From contig JASXTE010000002.1 of NCBI GenBank assembly GCA_030280995.1, forward strand, positions 3,917,683-3,981,682: a stretch of DNA of 64,000 nt, given 5' to 3'. The notes beneath the pieces were generated by a model that made no database searches, was not told the origin of the DNA, and was given only the letters and a program-made list of their open reading frames with translations. Made by a program: the position numbers and the translations under genes. This DNA comes from Hemileia vastatrix (Eukaryota > Basidiomycota > Pucciniomycetes > Pucciniales > Zaghouaniaceae). Of this stretch, positions 1-13,328 are shown piece after piece. How positions within the stretch are numbered: position 1 is the first letter of the stretch; each line of letters opens with the position of its first letter.

Positions 1-1694
1 TGGACTATTTAAATAGGCTCCTACCATGTCAAAGGACTTTAGATGCCAATTAATTTTTTTTTCAAGAGTGAATAGTAAACAGAGGGAAGTGAATGCTGCC
101 GTTGGAGCAAAAGTCTCCTCAAAATAATCATGGTACTGTTGAATAAACCTTGTGTGACATAACGGGCTATGTGTTTTGTAATATTACTGTTTTCATCTCA
201 TTTGTAGACAAAAACCCAATGGCCCCCAATTTCCTTTTTACCCTCAGGCAAATTGACCAAATCCCATACATCTTTGTCTTGTAGGCTCTATATTTTAGCA
301 TTGCAAGCTGATTTCCATTTTGGTGCTTTGCCTGATTTCATGGCTTGCTTGTAAGTTTTAGGAGCCAATAATTCTTCTTCATTACACTCATTGTGAATTG
401 TGTCAGTTAATCTATCTTGTGATTCAATTAACAAGTCCATCTTGTGATCATCCAATTTAAAACTGTTAAGAATAAAAAGTAAGGAACCCTTGTCAGCTGC
501 TGGATTGGTCAAGGTCTTTGAAGTGAGTTTTTCCAATGATGTAAAGTATGCAGTGGCTGATTGAATGATCGTTTTTTGGTTATCATCCCAATAAATCCAA
601 CCTTTTCCTCCTTTGATGTATCCAATAACTTTACATTTGTTGGCTCACACATCCAATTTTAATCTATTTTCTTTATGTATCTGTACAAAAGCTTCCTCAC
701 CAAAAATATGAATTATGTTCATTTGTGGTTTTGATCTAAAAAGTGCCTGATAGGGAGTTATTTTTTCTGTAATCTTGTTAGAAATTTGATTGTGAAGATA
801 AAAAACCCACAAAAAAAGCCACACCCTAAAATAGTTTTTAAAGTTTTCTATAAAATAGTATTATACAACCAATGTCAGAAATAGTTCAATTTAGTCTCTC
901 AGCTACGCCATTTTGTTGGTGGTGGTAGGGCATGGCATGATCCCATTTAATTTCAAATTTCACAAGGTAAGTTTGGAACTTATGGTTCACATACTCACTT
1001 CCATTGTCTAAATGTAGGATTTTTATTTTCTTTCTGGTAATTTGTTCCATTTTGACTTGGTAATGCACAAAAGTATTGGCAACTTGAGATTTTGAAATGA
1101 TTAATACATATACTGTATACAATGTGGCAACATCTCAGAAAGAAAAAAAATATAAGGTGCCATCAAAAGTTGGTGCTTCAAAAGGACCCATTACATCTGA
1201 TACTATGATTACCATTGGTTCAGGTGTTTGTTCTTGGCTTTGGAGGGTACTCAAGTTCAGGCGTTTAGCAATATGGCATTGTTCACAATTTATATCACCG
1301 GGGGGAAGTGAATCAGGAAAACTGTTTTCATCTTTGTGATTTATAAGTTTTCTGATCACCCGCATGCTAAAATGTCCCAATGATCTGTGCCAATTCATAA
1401 GAACAGGATTGCTCCTATCCATTTGCTCAGAATCAGGACTGCATCACAGATCTAACAATATTGGGACTTGTGCACTAGGCACTTGTCAATACAATGGTAC
1501 AATAGAGGTTGCATTTCTTATAGGTAAATTATTAACTCTAACAACCTCTACTTTCCAACTACATCCATCACAATATTTCCCTTTGAATAATACCTCAACA
1601 CCTTTCATGATATCCATATTATGATTAATATCAAATTGAGACATAGCACCTTGTTTTATAAAAGAGGAGACCAATAATAAGGTTCCGGTAGCGG
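1..1694 (-). pseudogene. copia-1 pol remnant: GAG-pre-integrase, integrase, start of RT
   Basis: Read on the minus strand, 1422-1135 gives a GAG-pre-integrase domain (WHRSLGHFSMRVIRKL followed by CEQCHIAK, the HHCC-type zinc region). 1122-886 gives the integrase core with LHLDNGSEYVN and PYHHQQNGVAERLN, holding the second Asp and the Glu of the DDE triad. 536-288 gives the linker and start of the reverse transcriptase (KTYKQAMKSGKAPKWKSAC). 1674-1486 holds the region between protease and GAG-pre-integrase. Several frameshifts and stops separate the pieces. In an intact element this polyprotein processes, reverse-transcribes and integrates the copy. Family assignment is firm; function is lost. 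Confidence 0.88.
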
Positions 1695-2881
1695 TGTAGA
1701 CAAGAAAGAGCTCTATAATACTAAGCTATAGACACAATTCCAAGATGGGTTGGTTCTCCTTCCTAAATGTAACTCTAGAAAGAAGCACCTTCCACTCTAA
1801 TATTTAAAGAAAGTGAAAGCACATATTGTAAGTCTGATTATTTATTCTGAGTGTGGATATGGAATGACAATTAATAAAAGAAATAAAATGTAAATATATT
1901 TTAATATAAGCAATAAAACTTTCAGCTAGATCTATTCTCAGTAAGTGCTATTATTCTCAGTCACTCCCTCTTGAAGCGCTCTATCTAATACTATCCTTTC
2001 TGTAGTAATAAAATAACTCTACAGCACTACTTCTGGTATGCACACCCAATATGTAAAATATATATATATATATATCTATTGTTCTATTAATTACTTATCT
2101 CCCACACACACACACACACCTCTACTATTTACAAGTGAGTACTTATATACATTTGTATGTTCAGCACCCCTTTCCTATTTCTCCCTGCCCTACAGGTTTT
2201 CATACACAAGTTCAGCGCTAATACAAGTATATCAAATGGTTTCTAAATATCTCAAAGATCTAAGTACATTTATTAGCATGGGTTTTGGCTTCAATAGCAC
2301 CTGAAACCTAAAATTCATAAGATCCCTTACTAAATATTAGGTACTGCACCACATTTCATACCTATTGGAATAACCCATGCTGGCTACACAAGTATCAAAA
2401 AATTGTGAAACCCTTTGCGCTTCAGAAAATTACTCTCCTATCTCAAGTCCCATCATTCTTAAGTGCCAATAGTAAAGCCTTTGTCTTTCTAGCGCTACTT
2501 CTTATTTTTCTAACACTTTTTCCATCTTCATGGGCAGGAACAGCTTCTCCCAAAAGCATCACTGCTAACTTAAGCGTAAATTTCCATGCCACCTCTATTG
2601 CCGCCTTGTAAGTCCATATCATACATCTTGCGCTTCCCATGACTTTTTTCAAGTACATACCATATTTCCTTCTTCTTTAGCCCGTTATGTACTTACACCA
2701 ACCTTTTTCTTGCCACAGCTTATAATTCTATAATACAAAAAAAACTGTGCGTGGAGAGTCTACTTTTTATGCACTATCACATCCCTTAGTTGCGCTCATG
2801 TAGCCATCTTACTTGAAAACCCCTTTATTGCGCTTTTTGTGAGCTGCAACATTGCTGAATTACTGTTAGATGTGTACCACA
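1695..2881 (-). repeat. gypsy-A 3' LTR
   Basis: It aligns by eye with 12149-13328 throughout, including shared TA and CA microsatellite tracts near 2058-2118 and 12549-12565. On the element strand it begins TGTGGTAC at 2881 and ends TCTACA at 1695. Confidence 0.92.
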
Positions 2882-3003
2882 GTATCCCTCTACTCGCAAC
2901 TTTTCCCAGGCACTATAAACCAGGTGCATATCTTGCACTATTTCCTCATTCTTTCTTTTTCTCTTCTCTCATCTTCTTCTTCTAAAATTTAATTCACTTT
3001 ATC

Positions 3004-4052
3004 ATGGACACCAGCCAAGAAATCATCAATTCCATATGTAAATATGTTGACACACAAAAGGCTTCCACTCCTGCTTCTCCTACAGTCAAAACTGTTCTTA
3101 CCGATTCCGAGCATTGCAAATGCTGTACTGAGAACAGCATTATCCCGTGCCCCTTTTTGAAAGCCTGTTGTGGTAACAGCTTTTTCACAGTAAGTTTTTC
3201 TTCTGTTATCTTCCTATCAAACCTTTGGCACTGATTTCCTCTTTTTCTTTTTTATCTAGTCATGCAACTTTTGCAAAAAATGCAAGAAGAAATGCAGCCA
3301 AAATGGTCCCCCTTCCATTTCTGCAAACTCAAATGCCACTTCTACTGTCAATCCTAATACATCAGCTTCAAACCTCATGAGCAAGCTGTCTCTTAAGTGC
3401 CTTGCTCCTAAGAGAGCTAGACCAGATCATTTCTTTCCCACCCCAAGCACTGTGTCTCATATGAAGCTTTTTTCACTCTTCTCTGAAGAGTTAATTCACA
3501 CCGTAAGCCGCTCCTCATTTTCATTCCTTCTTTTAAATTTTCCTTTCTGACAATAATATTTTTCTTCCTTTCTTTCTTAGGACATCCCTAACACCCCCTA
3601 CTCTGTGACACCTTCAACTTCTTGTTTTGGCTTTACTATCCCATGTCTGGAAGAAGATCCCGTCTGGGCTATAATGCTTGGAGCTTGCTTCTCCCCAGTC
3701 AAAGAAGACACTATCACCTGGCCTTAACGAGAGGCTAAACCTCAACATTTTACCCATGACAATTGGTTCTTGTCTCCACAAACATCAGTCAAACTTTTGA
3801 GGAAGACGCTCCTCAAATCCATCTTCCTTGCCCTCAAGATTGGCAGGTCCTAAATCAAGTGGTTGTAGAGCCTTACTACCACACTTTCAATTGAGTCAAT
3901 ACTTCTTTTGACGCACTATACACGCATCTCAAAAATATCCTGGCCCTAAACCAGTGAGACTTCCGAAACCATGTAACCCTATTTGAAACTTTGAATTTGA
4001 CTTATAATAACATCTACCATGACTGGGAGTACACTTTCCTCAATAGATGCTA
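3004..4052 (+). pseudogene. Antisense accessory gene of gypsy-A, cysteine cluster, spliced
   Basis: This gene runs opposite to gypsy-A, with its ATG 122 bp inside the 3' LTR. Exon 1 is 3004-3189, then a GTAAGT...CTAG intron (3190-3259). Exon 2 is 3260-3502, then a GTAAGC...TTAG intron (3503-3580), and exon 3 starts at 3581. Both introns keep phase 0. Cysteines near residues 40-70 follow C-x2-C-x7-C-x14-C-x2-C-x6-C, the last group being CNFCKKCKKKC, with intron 1 falling between the two cysteine triplets. A Ser/Thr/Pro-rich stretch follows. The frame breaks at a TAA at 3725. Coding-like sequence continues in another frame with two more stops to about 4052, where another GTAAGC donor follows. 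Cysteine spacing resembles fungal Zn2Cys6 domains and matches the antisense genes of gypsy-D and gypsy-F. Function is inferred only; this copy is broken. Confidence 0.68.
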
Positions 4053-4615
4053 AAGTAAGCTCTGATCTCTTCTCCTATTCCTTAATTCTAGCACTAATTT
4101 TTCCATTCTTCCTTCAGAACTTTTCTTTTCAATTATTTTCTATATAAAAATATGTATCTAGTATTTATTTTATTTTGAAATAAATTATTCTTTTCTTATC
4201 TTAAAACGTTTCCACATATTTCCCATAATAAATCTGTGAGAGTGAGAAAATCTTATAAATTCTTAAGAAATTATTAGATTTCTTTTGAAAATCTTCTTTC
4301 TTGACTCCTTCTGAAATAACCTTGAGACAAAAAGCTTCCCAAATATCTTAATTTATTAGCATCATGCCTCTTTGACCTAGTATTCTTGAAGTAAATTCAG
4401 ATCTATTCAAGATCTTGCACTCCTTAGTGCTAACCTTCTTTTCCCATAAACCTTGTTACACTATATTCTTCTGTTGGTTAGCTTCCCCACTTGGATACTA
4501 TTCAGAGCTTACCCTCACTTATGTCTATATAGCGCTCATAAATAGACCATGTATTCCCTGCTCATTTCTTCTCCAAACCCAGCGCTTTCTCAAATCTGAT
4601 TAGACATGACCCAAT

Positions 4616-5388
4616 ATGGTACATTACCTAGAGATCAAGCTTGAAGTTTTTGCAGCTGAAACAATTTTAACTGTACATTCTCTAAGCCTTGTTTTTATGC
4701 CGCCTTCAGGCCTGCCTGTGATAGTTGTTTCAGATATCATAAAACCTGCACCTTTTCCTATACTTATCCTTCATCTCCTAAAGAATTCATACAGCTTTCT
4801 CCAGGAGATACATCCAATGCTCCTACTGTACTAGATAGACCTACTAGCACTACTTTAAATGAAAACTTACTCATTGATAGCACATCTCTTCCTGCATACT
4901 CTCAAAAGGAAATCTCCATCCAACCTATAATCTTAATCACCTTCTTCCTCCAAACAAGAATCTGTCATGCAATCTTCCTCTACATTTGCGCCAAAAACTG
5001 TAAGAGTGCTTTCCCCTTCAGTGCGGCCTTCAAATTTACTTGCAAGTAAGTTCATTCATCATATTTTCTCATTAACTATTCCTAATATTACTCTATCCTA
5101 AGGTTTTAACAAATCCATTTCTTAGGATGGGTTCCTTAACCCCTTCCCTTTGCTCATTCCATGTGAATCTTCTCGTACCTTTGTCTCATTTACAATGCTC
5201 TGTCATCCTCCTTTAATAATGCTCCTGCATTCTCAGATGACAAATTGAATGCTCACTATAATCATATAGAAATGATCAGTCCATTAATGAAAAAATTTAG
5301 TTCCACTTCTATTCCCTGTTTTCCTGCGGATCCCAACAACTATATTATGCCAGAAGAGTGGAAGAGATTCCCCAGTAGTTTTGAATAA
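4616..5388 (+). pseudogene. Second decayed antisense cysteine-motif gene in gypsy-A
   Basis: Around 4727-4749 the plus strand encodes ACDSCFRYHKTC, again C-x2-C-x6-C with basic residues, followed by about 100 codons of open Ser/Thr/Pro-rich sequence. A GTAAGTTC donor lies near 5050, a CTTAG acceptor near 5127, and a last open stretch ends at TAA near 5388. Cysteine-rich codons occur just upstream (about 4650-4710) but a TGA interrupts them and the first triplet spacing is not preserved. It could be a duplicated copy of the 3004 gene or its displaced 3' part. No gene model is complete. The rest of 4053-4615 and 5389-5995 shows only AT-rich sequence. Confidence 0.4.
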
Positions 5389-5995
5389 GACTCCAATTAG
5401 TCTTAACTTTCCTCTTCATTTTCTTTTCTGATTAGCACCATTACTTTAACACTTGTACATAGTTCTCAATAAAATATGATTTTCATTATAATTCTTAATT
5501 ACCATAAACTTTTAATTATGTGTAAAATTATGAGCAAAGTGTTTAGTGCTTTGTGGCACACTTGCCTTATTCCTCATACAATTTCTCTAGAGAGTGCTTT
5601 CTAGAACTCCCTCTACTATCTTTAAAAAATTTTCAACCACATGGTTTAACTTTTTATTTTGAGATTATTTATGAAAATGGTTTCCTGAATTTGGGAGCTC
5701 CATCTTCCAACCTTCTTCAGCTAAGTTACTCGCCTTCTGCTAAGTGTGCAGTAGCTATCTGATTTTCCCAGACAGCCGTTCCTCTAACCAGTTTACCCTT
5801 TTCTTCATATCTCCTCAAATGATGACAATTTCTCTATTCATAAATCTATATTGAGCGCTAATGCCAACCACTTATTCAGCCATAGTCTTGTTACCAAAGC
5901 TTGTGCCCTATCTGTCACAGATGCCTCATAGCCTCACATATTTTTGATAAATCATAATGATAGCTTATACTATTTCTGGAGCTTATATATAATTT

Positions 5996-8900
5996 TCAAT
6001 TTTGTGTTAGTTTATCCTCATCCCAGAGGTTATCTTGTATCACTGGAACACCCCTTGGGCAGAATCTTTTGATCTTATCTTCCCCTACATGTCGCTTCCA
6101 TTCAGTACCATCTAATTCCTCCAGTAAATAAGATCCTACAGTTATTTGCTTCCTTATCCTATATGGACCATTCCATCTATCAGAAAATTTTTTTCCCCAT
6201 TGGCTTTTTAGGCTTCTATTATAGACCAAAACCAAATCTCCTGGGTTCAATGGCTTTCTTAATCTATGCGCTAAACACTCATCCCCATATTTAACTGATC
6301 TATTCCAGATTTGCATCATTCTTTCATATGCCTTCTTCTCCATAAACTCATATTTTCTTTCAAGTTGCGCTACCCTTGCTAGATTTAAATCTTCAGTCAA
6401 GTGCACTTGATCCCAATCACATTCTAGAGATTATCCAGATTCTAGATCAATAGGTAATACAGCCCTTTGACCAAACATAAGTTTATATGGTGAAAACCCA
6501 GTTGTCCTTTTAACTGAAATCCTATCTGAAAATAAAAATAATGGCAAGTTGTTCTTCCACTTCACACCATTGTTTCAACATAACTTAACCAGCGCATCCT
6601 TTATTACTTGATGCCCTCTCTCAATCACTCCTTCAGCCTCTGGATAAGACAGTGTTGCAACTCAAACTTTAGTGCCAATTCCTTCAACAACTTCATAAAA
6701 TTTACCAGAAAATTCCGCGCCACCATCCACAGTTACCATTTTAGTTACACCATATCTATATACCCATTCCTTCTTTAAAAATTCAGCTACATTACTTGCC
6801 TTAAGGTTTACCAGACAAACTTCTTCAACCCATCCTGACAGATTGTCCCTGGCTACTACCAAGTACTTAAAGCATCCTTCTTTAATATGAACCATGTCTA
6901 AACTAATTCTGCCAAAAATAGTATCTTCACCTGTCGCTTTTGCTTTTTCTTTATGCATTCTGTAACTCCTATGCTGACATTCTGGGCAAGATCAAACCCA
7001 ATCCTTGACCTCTGCTCTCATATTAGGCCACCAGAATCTTTCCTTGACTCTGTGATACATCTCATCTTGACCCCTATGACATAAATTTTCATGTAGCTCT
7101 CTAAGAATTTTCTCTTTTCTTTCCCTAGTTTGAATTACTAACTGAGGAAAAGAAGATTGATTCCTCCATAAATTTCCATCTTTAATAAAATAACTTTTAG
7201 TGCCCTTCTCAATGTTGCGCCAAAAAATTTCATCACAAGAATCTGGTTGACTACTACCTTCCAGATATAAACTTAACAACTCTTCTTCCTCATCAGCAGA
7301 CATGCCATCTTCAGAATACTCCCAATCTCCTGAAAGTGTATTACCATCTTGAATTCCCCTTGCGTAGTCTTCATCATCTGATTCTTCCACCATCTCATCT
7401 AGCATGCTCCTGGTTGCTACATTGACATCAACGTCCCCTAAATCCAGTTTCTGTTTATCCTTGCTACACACATTTAATCTAATGTCTTTACCAAAATTTT
7501 ATGCTGCTAGTTTATCATTTTCCTGGACATCCTTCCTATCCTAATTATTTAGTTTTACATCTTTAAGGATGCTGGCCATTCGTTTTACATAATCACAGAT
7601 GTTCCTATTCCTAAATCTTTGATATCAATAATATATGCCGTTTATCCACTTTTTATCTTCTTCAAACTCTTCTGCCTCAGAATCTTCTTCACACAATGGC
7701 CTCCTAGATAATTAATCTGGCATTGTGAAAGAATTCCCAGGCTTATGTACTAAATCAAAAAAATTAAATTAATCTGCGCTACCCACCTAGTCATGGGGGC
7801 ATCTGGTAAACTGGGGCTACTAATCATTTGCACCAATGACAGTGCATCAACCTGCAACCCAAAATGTTGCCCCCAAAGCATCCATTGTAGCTTTTTAAGA
7901 ATTTTTTCTAAACCACATAACTCCAGCTTAGACTGAGAGTACCTGGACTCCACTTTAGTAAAAGTCTTAGATTCATATAGGACAGGTCTATCATTAATTT
8001 CTTCATCTTCTTGCATTAAAACTACACCTACTGCAGACACACTAGAATCCACCACTAGAGTAATTTTTCCAGTGCCTGGTCCATACTCCAATCTTTTCAA
8101 AAGTATATCTTTTCCTACAATCCTTTTCAAAAACTCAAATGACTCTTCACATTCCTCTGTCCAATCTCATACAACATCTTTTCTTGTTAAGCACCTTAAT
8201 GGTGAAGACAAAAAGGCAAAATTTCAAATTAACATTATCACATAGGTAAAAATACCCAAAAACCCTCTAACTTCTGTAGTATTTCTTGGTCTTGGCCATG
8301 TAAACACCTTGTTTTTTTGCTTTTCTGAGATGATTCTTCCCTTTCTACATATACATGACCAACAATATCTAGCGCTGGTATGCAACACAGAAACTTTGTC
8401 CCTGAGACTGTCAAACCAGCCTCTTCTATCCTAAATAGTACTCTTTCAAGAGTAACATCATATTCCTAAATAAACCTCCTAATTTAGGGGCTCTCCTCTT
8501 GAACCTCCCCATCATAATCATTGGCTGGTCTTTTTATGCCACTATCATCAATGAAGATTCCCACATGCTCTGGGATTTCATCCTGCAATATCTAGATCAT
8601 CTGCGCCTGATACACTGCCACTAAATTAGTAGTTCCCTGCGGTAACCTTGTCAACCTAAAGTCACCCAATGAAGTTTCAAATGTAGTCATGGGTCTTGAT
8701 TTAATATCAAACTTGCGCTCATTGGATCCTTCCATTATATCCCTTAATCCTTTGCATGCGCGTCACGCAAAAAAATCCACAAATTCCTCTGGTGTCAGTG
8801 GTAACCCTGTATCATTAACTGTTACCTTGTTCATTTATCTAAAATTGTGAACAACCCTTAACTTACCATTATGCTTGACAGCACAAAATACTGGAATTGA

Positions 8901-10293
8901 GTAACTAGAAATTGACTGTTCATACAAGCCAGACCTTAATCTTTCCATTATTAGCTCCATATATTTTTCCCTTATTGCCGCTGGTATTTGAAAAGCCTTC
9001 TTTTTCCATGGCTCATGAGGTATTCTTAGAAATATATAAGTTTTACCATAAGAGTGTTTTAACAAACCCCTTTCCTCTTCTGAAAAAGCAATAGCCTTCT
9101 CCCTAAGAGCCATAACATGTAACAATAACTTCTTTTCTTCCTGAGATAACCAATCTTCTGGTCTAAAATTAATCATCTGAAGCCTTTCCATCATGACTCT
9201 ATTAGTAGGCATAAATTCCAGTGGAAACTTTGTTAAAGGAGTATCATAAGGATTCCTAGTCAGCGCTGGCCTCTGAAAAGGATGATTAAAATCCTGCATT
9301 GGAATATTAACTGGTTTAATCTTGACCGCTACTGGTTCATAATTTGATGCACAACAACGCCTGCTGCTTCCTTCATTACTTAAAATCAAACCCTTCCTGA
9401 TATAGCTACGTGTTGTACCTACATCCTGTTTTTGTCTTTTCTTTTTAATATAAGTATAACAAAAGCCATATTCAAAGAAATTAAAAATCCTAGGTATAAT
9501 ACATTCTACTGTAGCATAACCAAGACACCTATGAAATACTGCTTTACATATCCCCTCTTGTTGGACTGACTGGTCACTATCTGGGTTCCTCTCATCTTGG
9601 GAGATAGTAACACTTAAAATGCAAGTCCCTAATGATTTGATGGCGCCTTCCTAGTGGTTGCCCTATTTCATCATCTGAGACTTCCTCATAAATCTCTCTT
9701 TCTTTCTCCAACCTTGCAGCTCCAGAGTACTTAGTTTCCCAGGCAACATCCTTGGGTGCTACTAATACTGCTGTTACCAGAATACCATCATCACCCATAA
9801 TCCTAATTCCAACAGTCTTATTCAAACAATAATCAATGGTTTTAGAATAATCCATTAAAAATGGAGTGACTAAAACTGGTTTAACTACACTTATTGGAAC
9901 ATAAAAATGTATATCACTTGTTGCTCCAGAAACTCCAGTGCTCGCGTACTCTGCTACTACTACAACAGGTAACCTACCTCCACTAATTCCTGTGACAGTA
10001 CCTTTGCCATCTTTTACTGGAAGACCTAGATCCACAGCATCATCCACTGAAGCCACATTTATTTTCAAACCTGTGTCAACTAATGCTCTAATTTGTTTAA
10101 CATTTACAGTAATTGTCAAATATCCTAAAGGACCTGCATAATGTGGCTCCCTAGGAAATACAACAATTGGCTGAAATGCCTGCTCTCCTAAATCAAACTC
10201 AGCGCAATCAGCAACCCTTTTCTTCCTACACTTTTCCACAATTCCATTTGCTATGTCTGGCACTACTGCTGTCAATACCCCCAATGGAACCAA
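5996..10293 (-). pseudogene. gypsy-A protease-RT-RNase H-integrase (degenerate pol)
   Basis: Minus-strand pieces in order are: protease (10293-9592, VDTGLKINVAS, with the DTG triad kept but the next Ser replaced by Leu), RT N-terminal part (9389-8835), RT palm and thumb remnants (about 8830-8135, broken by stops), RNase H (8130-7750, VDSSVSAVGVVLMQ), integrase zinc-binding and core (7471-6992, then 6958-6662 with VDGGAEF), and the C-terminal GPY/F-like region RWNGPYRIRKQ (6406-5996). No chromodomain is visible. The matching pieces of gypsy-E and gypsy-D are collinear, which confirms the order. Multiple stops make this copy non-functional. Confidence 0.9.
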
Positions 10294-10455
10294 AACCTTA
10301 GGTTTTAAACACTGCGCAACTAAATCCTAAGCTGCCTTAGGAAAGTAAACATGTACTGGGGGCTGCATCCTCCACCTAGGTTGAGTCTCCTTTCCACCTG
10401 CTTTTGCTCATCCAGGTGGGTTCTTTGGAGTATTATGCCTTGCTCCCAGAATTCC

Positions 10456-11909
10456 TTAAGCAGATACAACTCTTTGCTGAACTACCTCTGGGTCCTCCAT
10501 CATTGCCGGTTTCTCTTCTTCCTGATGATTCATACCATACCCAACAGATTCCACACCATCCATTTCAACATCCTCCATAGGTGCAGGTGTATTCTCCCAT
10601 ATAGTATACCCTACTTCCTCCATATCCTCTGTATTTGCATATTTAGCACCAGCTCTTCTTGGCCTACTAATAATTGGAGGGGCCATTTTCTTGTGCTTCT
10701 TTGCAAACATTTCCAAGCGCTCTGCAGTAAGTGGTGCCACAACTACTCCCTCTTTTACTTTAAAATCTAAAACAGCGCGAGTAACTTCAAAATTAACTGA
10801 TTTAGCATCCTTGCCCTTACTTGACTTTCCCTCCATAGACTTTTTATTAATATGATCAATGACCATGGCTTGCATACTCCAATCCTTATCCTTAACAAGT
10901 TTAGTCTCATCTTCCAACATAAACATAGCTCCATTCTTGTAAAATATCCTCTCCTCTTTATCCTTTTGAAGCATGTTAAACCTCATCCTAGTTTGTCCCT
11001 CTTTATTACAATAATAACATACCATATTAGCAAAGCGCAACAGTTGGGGAGAACTATTGGGACTAAATAGGTCCTTCACCTTTGCTGAATACATCATTTT
11101 CTTCTCCAGATTTTCTATCCTAGCCATCACAGAATCTGAATCTTTAGAAAAGACTTTGCTTTAGGAGACAAAACTTGCAGTGAAAATCCTACACCAGACA
11201 CAAGCTCTACCACCTCCTCACTATCCAAAGAGACTCTAGCTGCATAGCTCTCTACTCATTGCAACTTCATTTCTGCTTCCACTTCTGTCTCTACTTCTTC
11301 TAGTCCAGGGTACTTATAATTACCCTCCCTCTTCTTGACTAAATCTCTTTCATTATCCAAGTGCTTCTTTTCCCAGTCTTCAACTTCTGGTGCTAACTCT
11401 TCACAAAACCAAGGTAAAAATGCATTTTTATCACTGAAGTCTTTGTTCGTAACCAAATACTTGACCATACAATCAAAATCTTCCCTGAAGCTTTTAAATT
11501 CCTTAGGGTCTTGAACACCCCCTCTAGCTTTAACCTTTTTTACCAAGTCATCTAGATCCTTAATTGTGTACCTAGTTTCTTCAGTAATCTTTGGCCATCT
11601 CGTAAGCATCTATTCCTTGAGTGCTGACCAATCACACTCTTTGTGACCTTTTTGTTCCTCCAGATCATCCTTGTACTCATTTGATACAAAGAACAATACT
11701 TGGCACACAATATCTTCTTAAGTTTCACCATGAAATTCTGCCACTTTTTCAAACCTACTTAAGAGCTTTTTGGTATTAATGCCTGAAAAACACAAGCTTT
11801 CATCTTTACATCTAATAATTGTAGTTACCCTTGGTGGTAACAAGGCTGTCAAATTGGGAAATTTGACCCTCTCCTGAGTGAACTTAGATGTAGTAGCAGT
11901 AGGATCCAT
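10456..11909 (-). pseudogene. gypsy-A gag (degenerate)
   Basis: The minus-strand start MDPTATTSKF at 11909 and the body to 11256 match the gag of gypsy-E almost residue by residue. 11130-10456 holds the nucleocapsid part. Its zinc knuckle reads CYYCNKEGQTRMRF, so the His and last Cys of the C-x2-C-x4-H-x4-C motif are lost, while gypsy-E keeps both. A TAA after FHGET and a TAG before MLTRW break the capsid part. Gag would form the virus-like particle. Confidence 0.88.
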
Positions 11910-12128
11910 TCTACCTTTTTAACTACTCTAATTTTAAGCAAAAAAAATCAAAAGCTTATATTGACTATATTCATCTTTAATGCAGCTCTATGCTATACTC
12001 TGATAATGGCTCTTGATTCACTCTTTTTAGATCCTAAGACTCTTCCATTGAAGTGCCAGCTTGATTATGTCCTCTCTGACAAAACCCTAAAACAATAATG
12101 AAATAATAACCATACTTACAATCTGAAT

Positions 12129-12148
12129 GCCACTGTTGGAACAAAGAT
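12129..12148 (-). promoter_or_regulatory. gypsy-A primer-binding site region
   Basis: Just inside the 5' LTR the element strand reads TTTGTTCCAACAGTGGC, a diverged form of the TGGTGTCCCAACAGTGGC site of gypsy-E (44332-44349). This is where the tRNA primer for minus-strand DNA would pair. The tRNA species was not determined. Confidence 0.6.
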
Positions 12149-13328
12149 TTTAGACAAGAAAGAGTTCTGCAATAATAAGCTATAGACAAAATTATAAGAT
12201 GGGTTATTTCTCCTTTCTAAATGTAACTCTAAAAAGAAGCACCTTCCACTCTAATATTTAAAGACAGTGAAGGCATGTATTGTAAGTCTGGTTATTTATT
12301 CTGGGTGTGGAGATGAAATGACAATTAATAAAAGAAATAAAATGTAAATATATTTTAATATAAGCAATCAAAATGTTGGCTAGATCTTTTCTCAGTTAGC
12401 ACTAGTACTCTCAGTCACTCCCTCTTGAAGCGCTCTATCTAATACTGTCCTTACTGTAGCAATAAAATAACTCTGCAGCTCTACTTCTGGTATGCACACC
12501 CAATATGTACAAAAAATATATATCTATTGTTCTATTAATTACTAATCTCCCACACACACACACACACCTCTACTATTTTAAAGTGAGTAATTATATACAT
12601 TTTTATGTTCAGCGGCCCTTTCCTATGTTTCCTTGCCCTACAGGTTTCGCTACACAAGTTCAGTGCTAATACAAGTATATAAAACGGTTTCTAAATATCT
12701 CAAGGATCTAAGTAAATTTATTAGCATGGGTTTTGGATCCAATAGCAACTTAAACCTACACTTCTTAAGATACATTACTAAATAATAGTTACTTCACCAC
12801 CTTTCATACCTATTGGAATGACCCACACTGGAGACACAAGTATCCACTAATTGTGAAACCCTTTGCACTTCAGCGAATGACTTTCCTATCTTGACTCCCA
12901 TCTTTCTTGAGTGCTAATTGTAAAGCCTTTGTCTTTCTAGAGCTACAACTTATTTTTATAACACTTTTTCCATCTTCATGGGCAGGCACATCCTCTCCCA
13001 AAGGCGTCACTGCTAACTTAAGCATAAATTTCCATGCCACCTCTATTCACACCTTGTAAGTCCATATCATACATCTAGTGCTGCCCATGACTTTTTTCAA
13101 TAACATACCATATTTCCTTTCTCTTTAGCCTGTTATGTACTTACACCGGACTTTTTCTCGCTGCAGCTTATAATTCCATAATACAAAAAAACTATGCTTG
13201 GAGAGTCTACCTTTTCTGTGCTATCACATCCCTTTGTTGCACTCATGTAGTCATCCTACTTGACAACCTCTTTTTTGAGCTTTCTGAGAGCTGGGACATT
13301 TCTGTGTTACCACAAGATGTGTACCACA
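12149..13328 (-). repeat. gypsy-A 5' LTR
   Basis: Partner of 1695-2881. The outer end is GTACCACA at 13328 and the inner end aligns with TGTAGACA of the other copy. It is followed on the element strand by the primer-binding region, a short leader and gag. Confidence 0.92.

Larger units (their letters stand above)
1695..13328 (-). mobile_element. Ty3/gypsy retrotransposon gypsy-A (11.6 kb)
   Basis: Two LTRs of about 1.18 kb (1695-2881 and 12149-13328), ending TGTGGTAC...TCTACA on the element strand, flank gag (11909 down to 10456), protease-RT-RNase H-integrase (10293 down to 5996) and about 3.1 kb of extra sequence between pol and the 3' LTR. That extra part holds a spliced gene on the opposite strand (from 3004). 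The LTRs differ by many substitutions and small indels, so the insertion is old. Gypsy-E (43001 onward) is a second copy of this family in the other orientation. Confidence 0.92.

Noticed and set aside
10351..10770. 139-codon plus-strand ORF across gypsy-A gag
   Set aside because: It lies opposite the collinear, family-conserved gag and has no splice or domain support.
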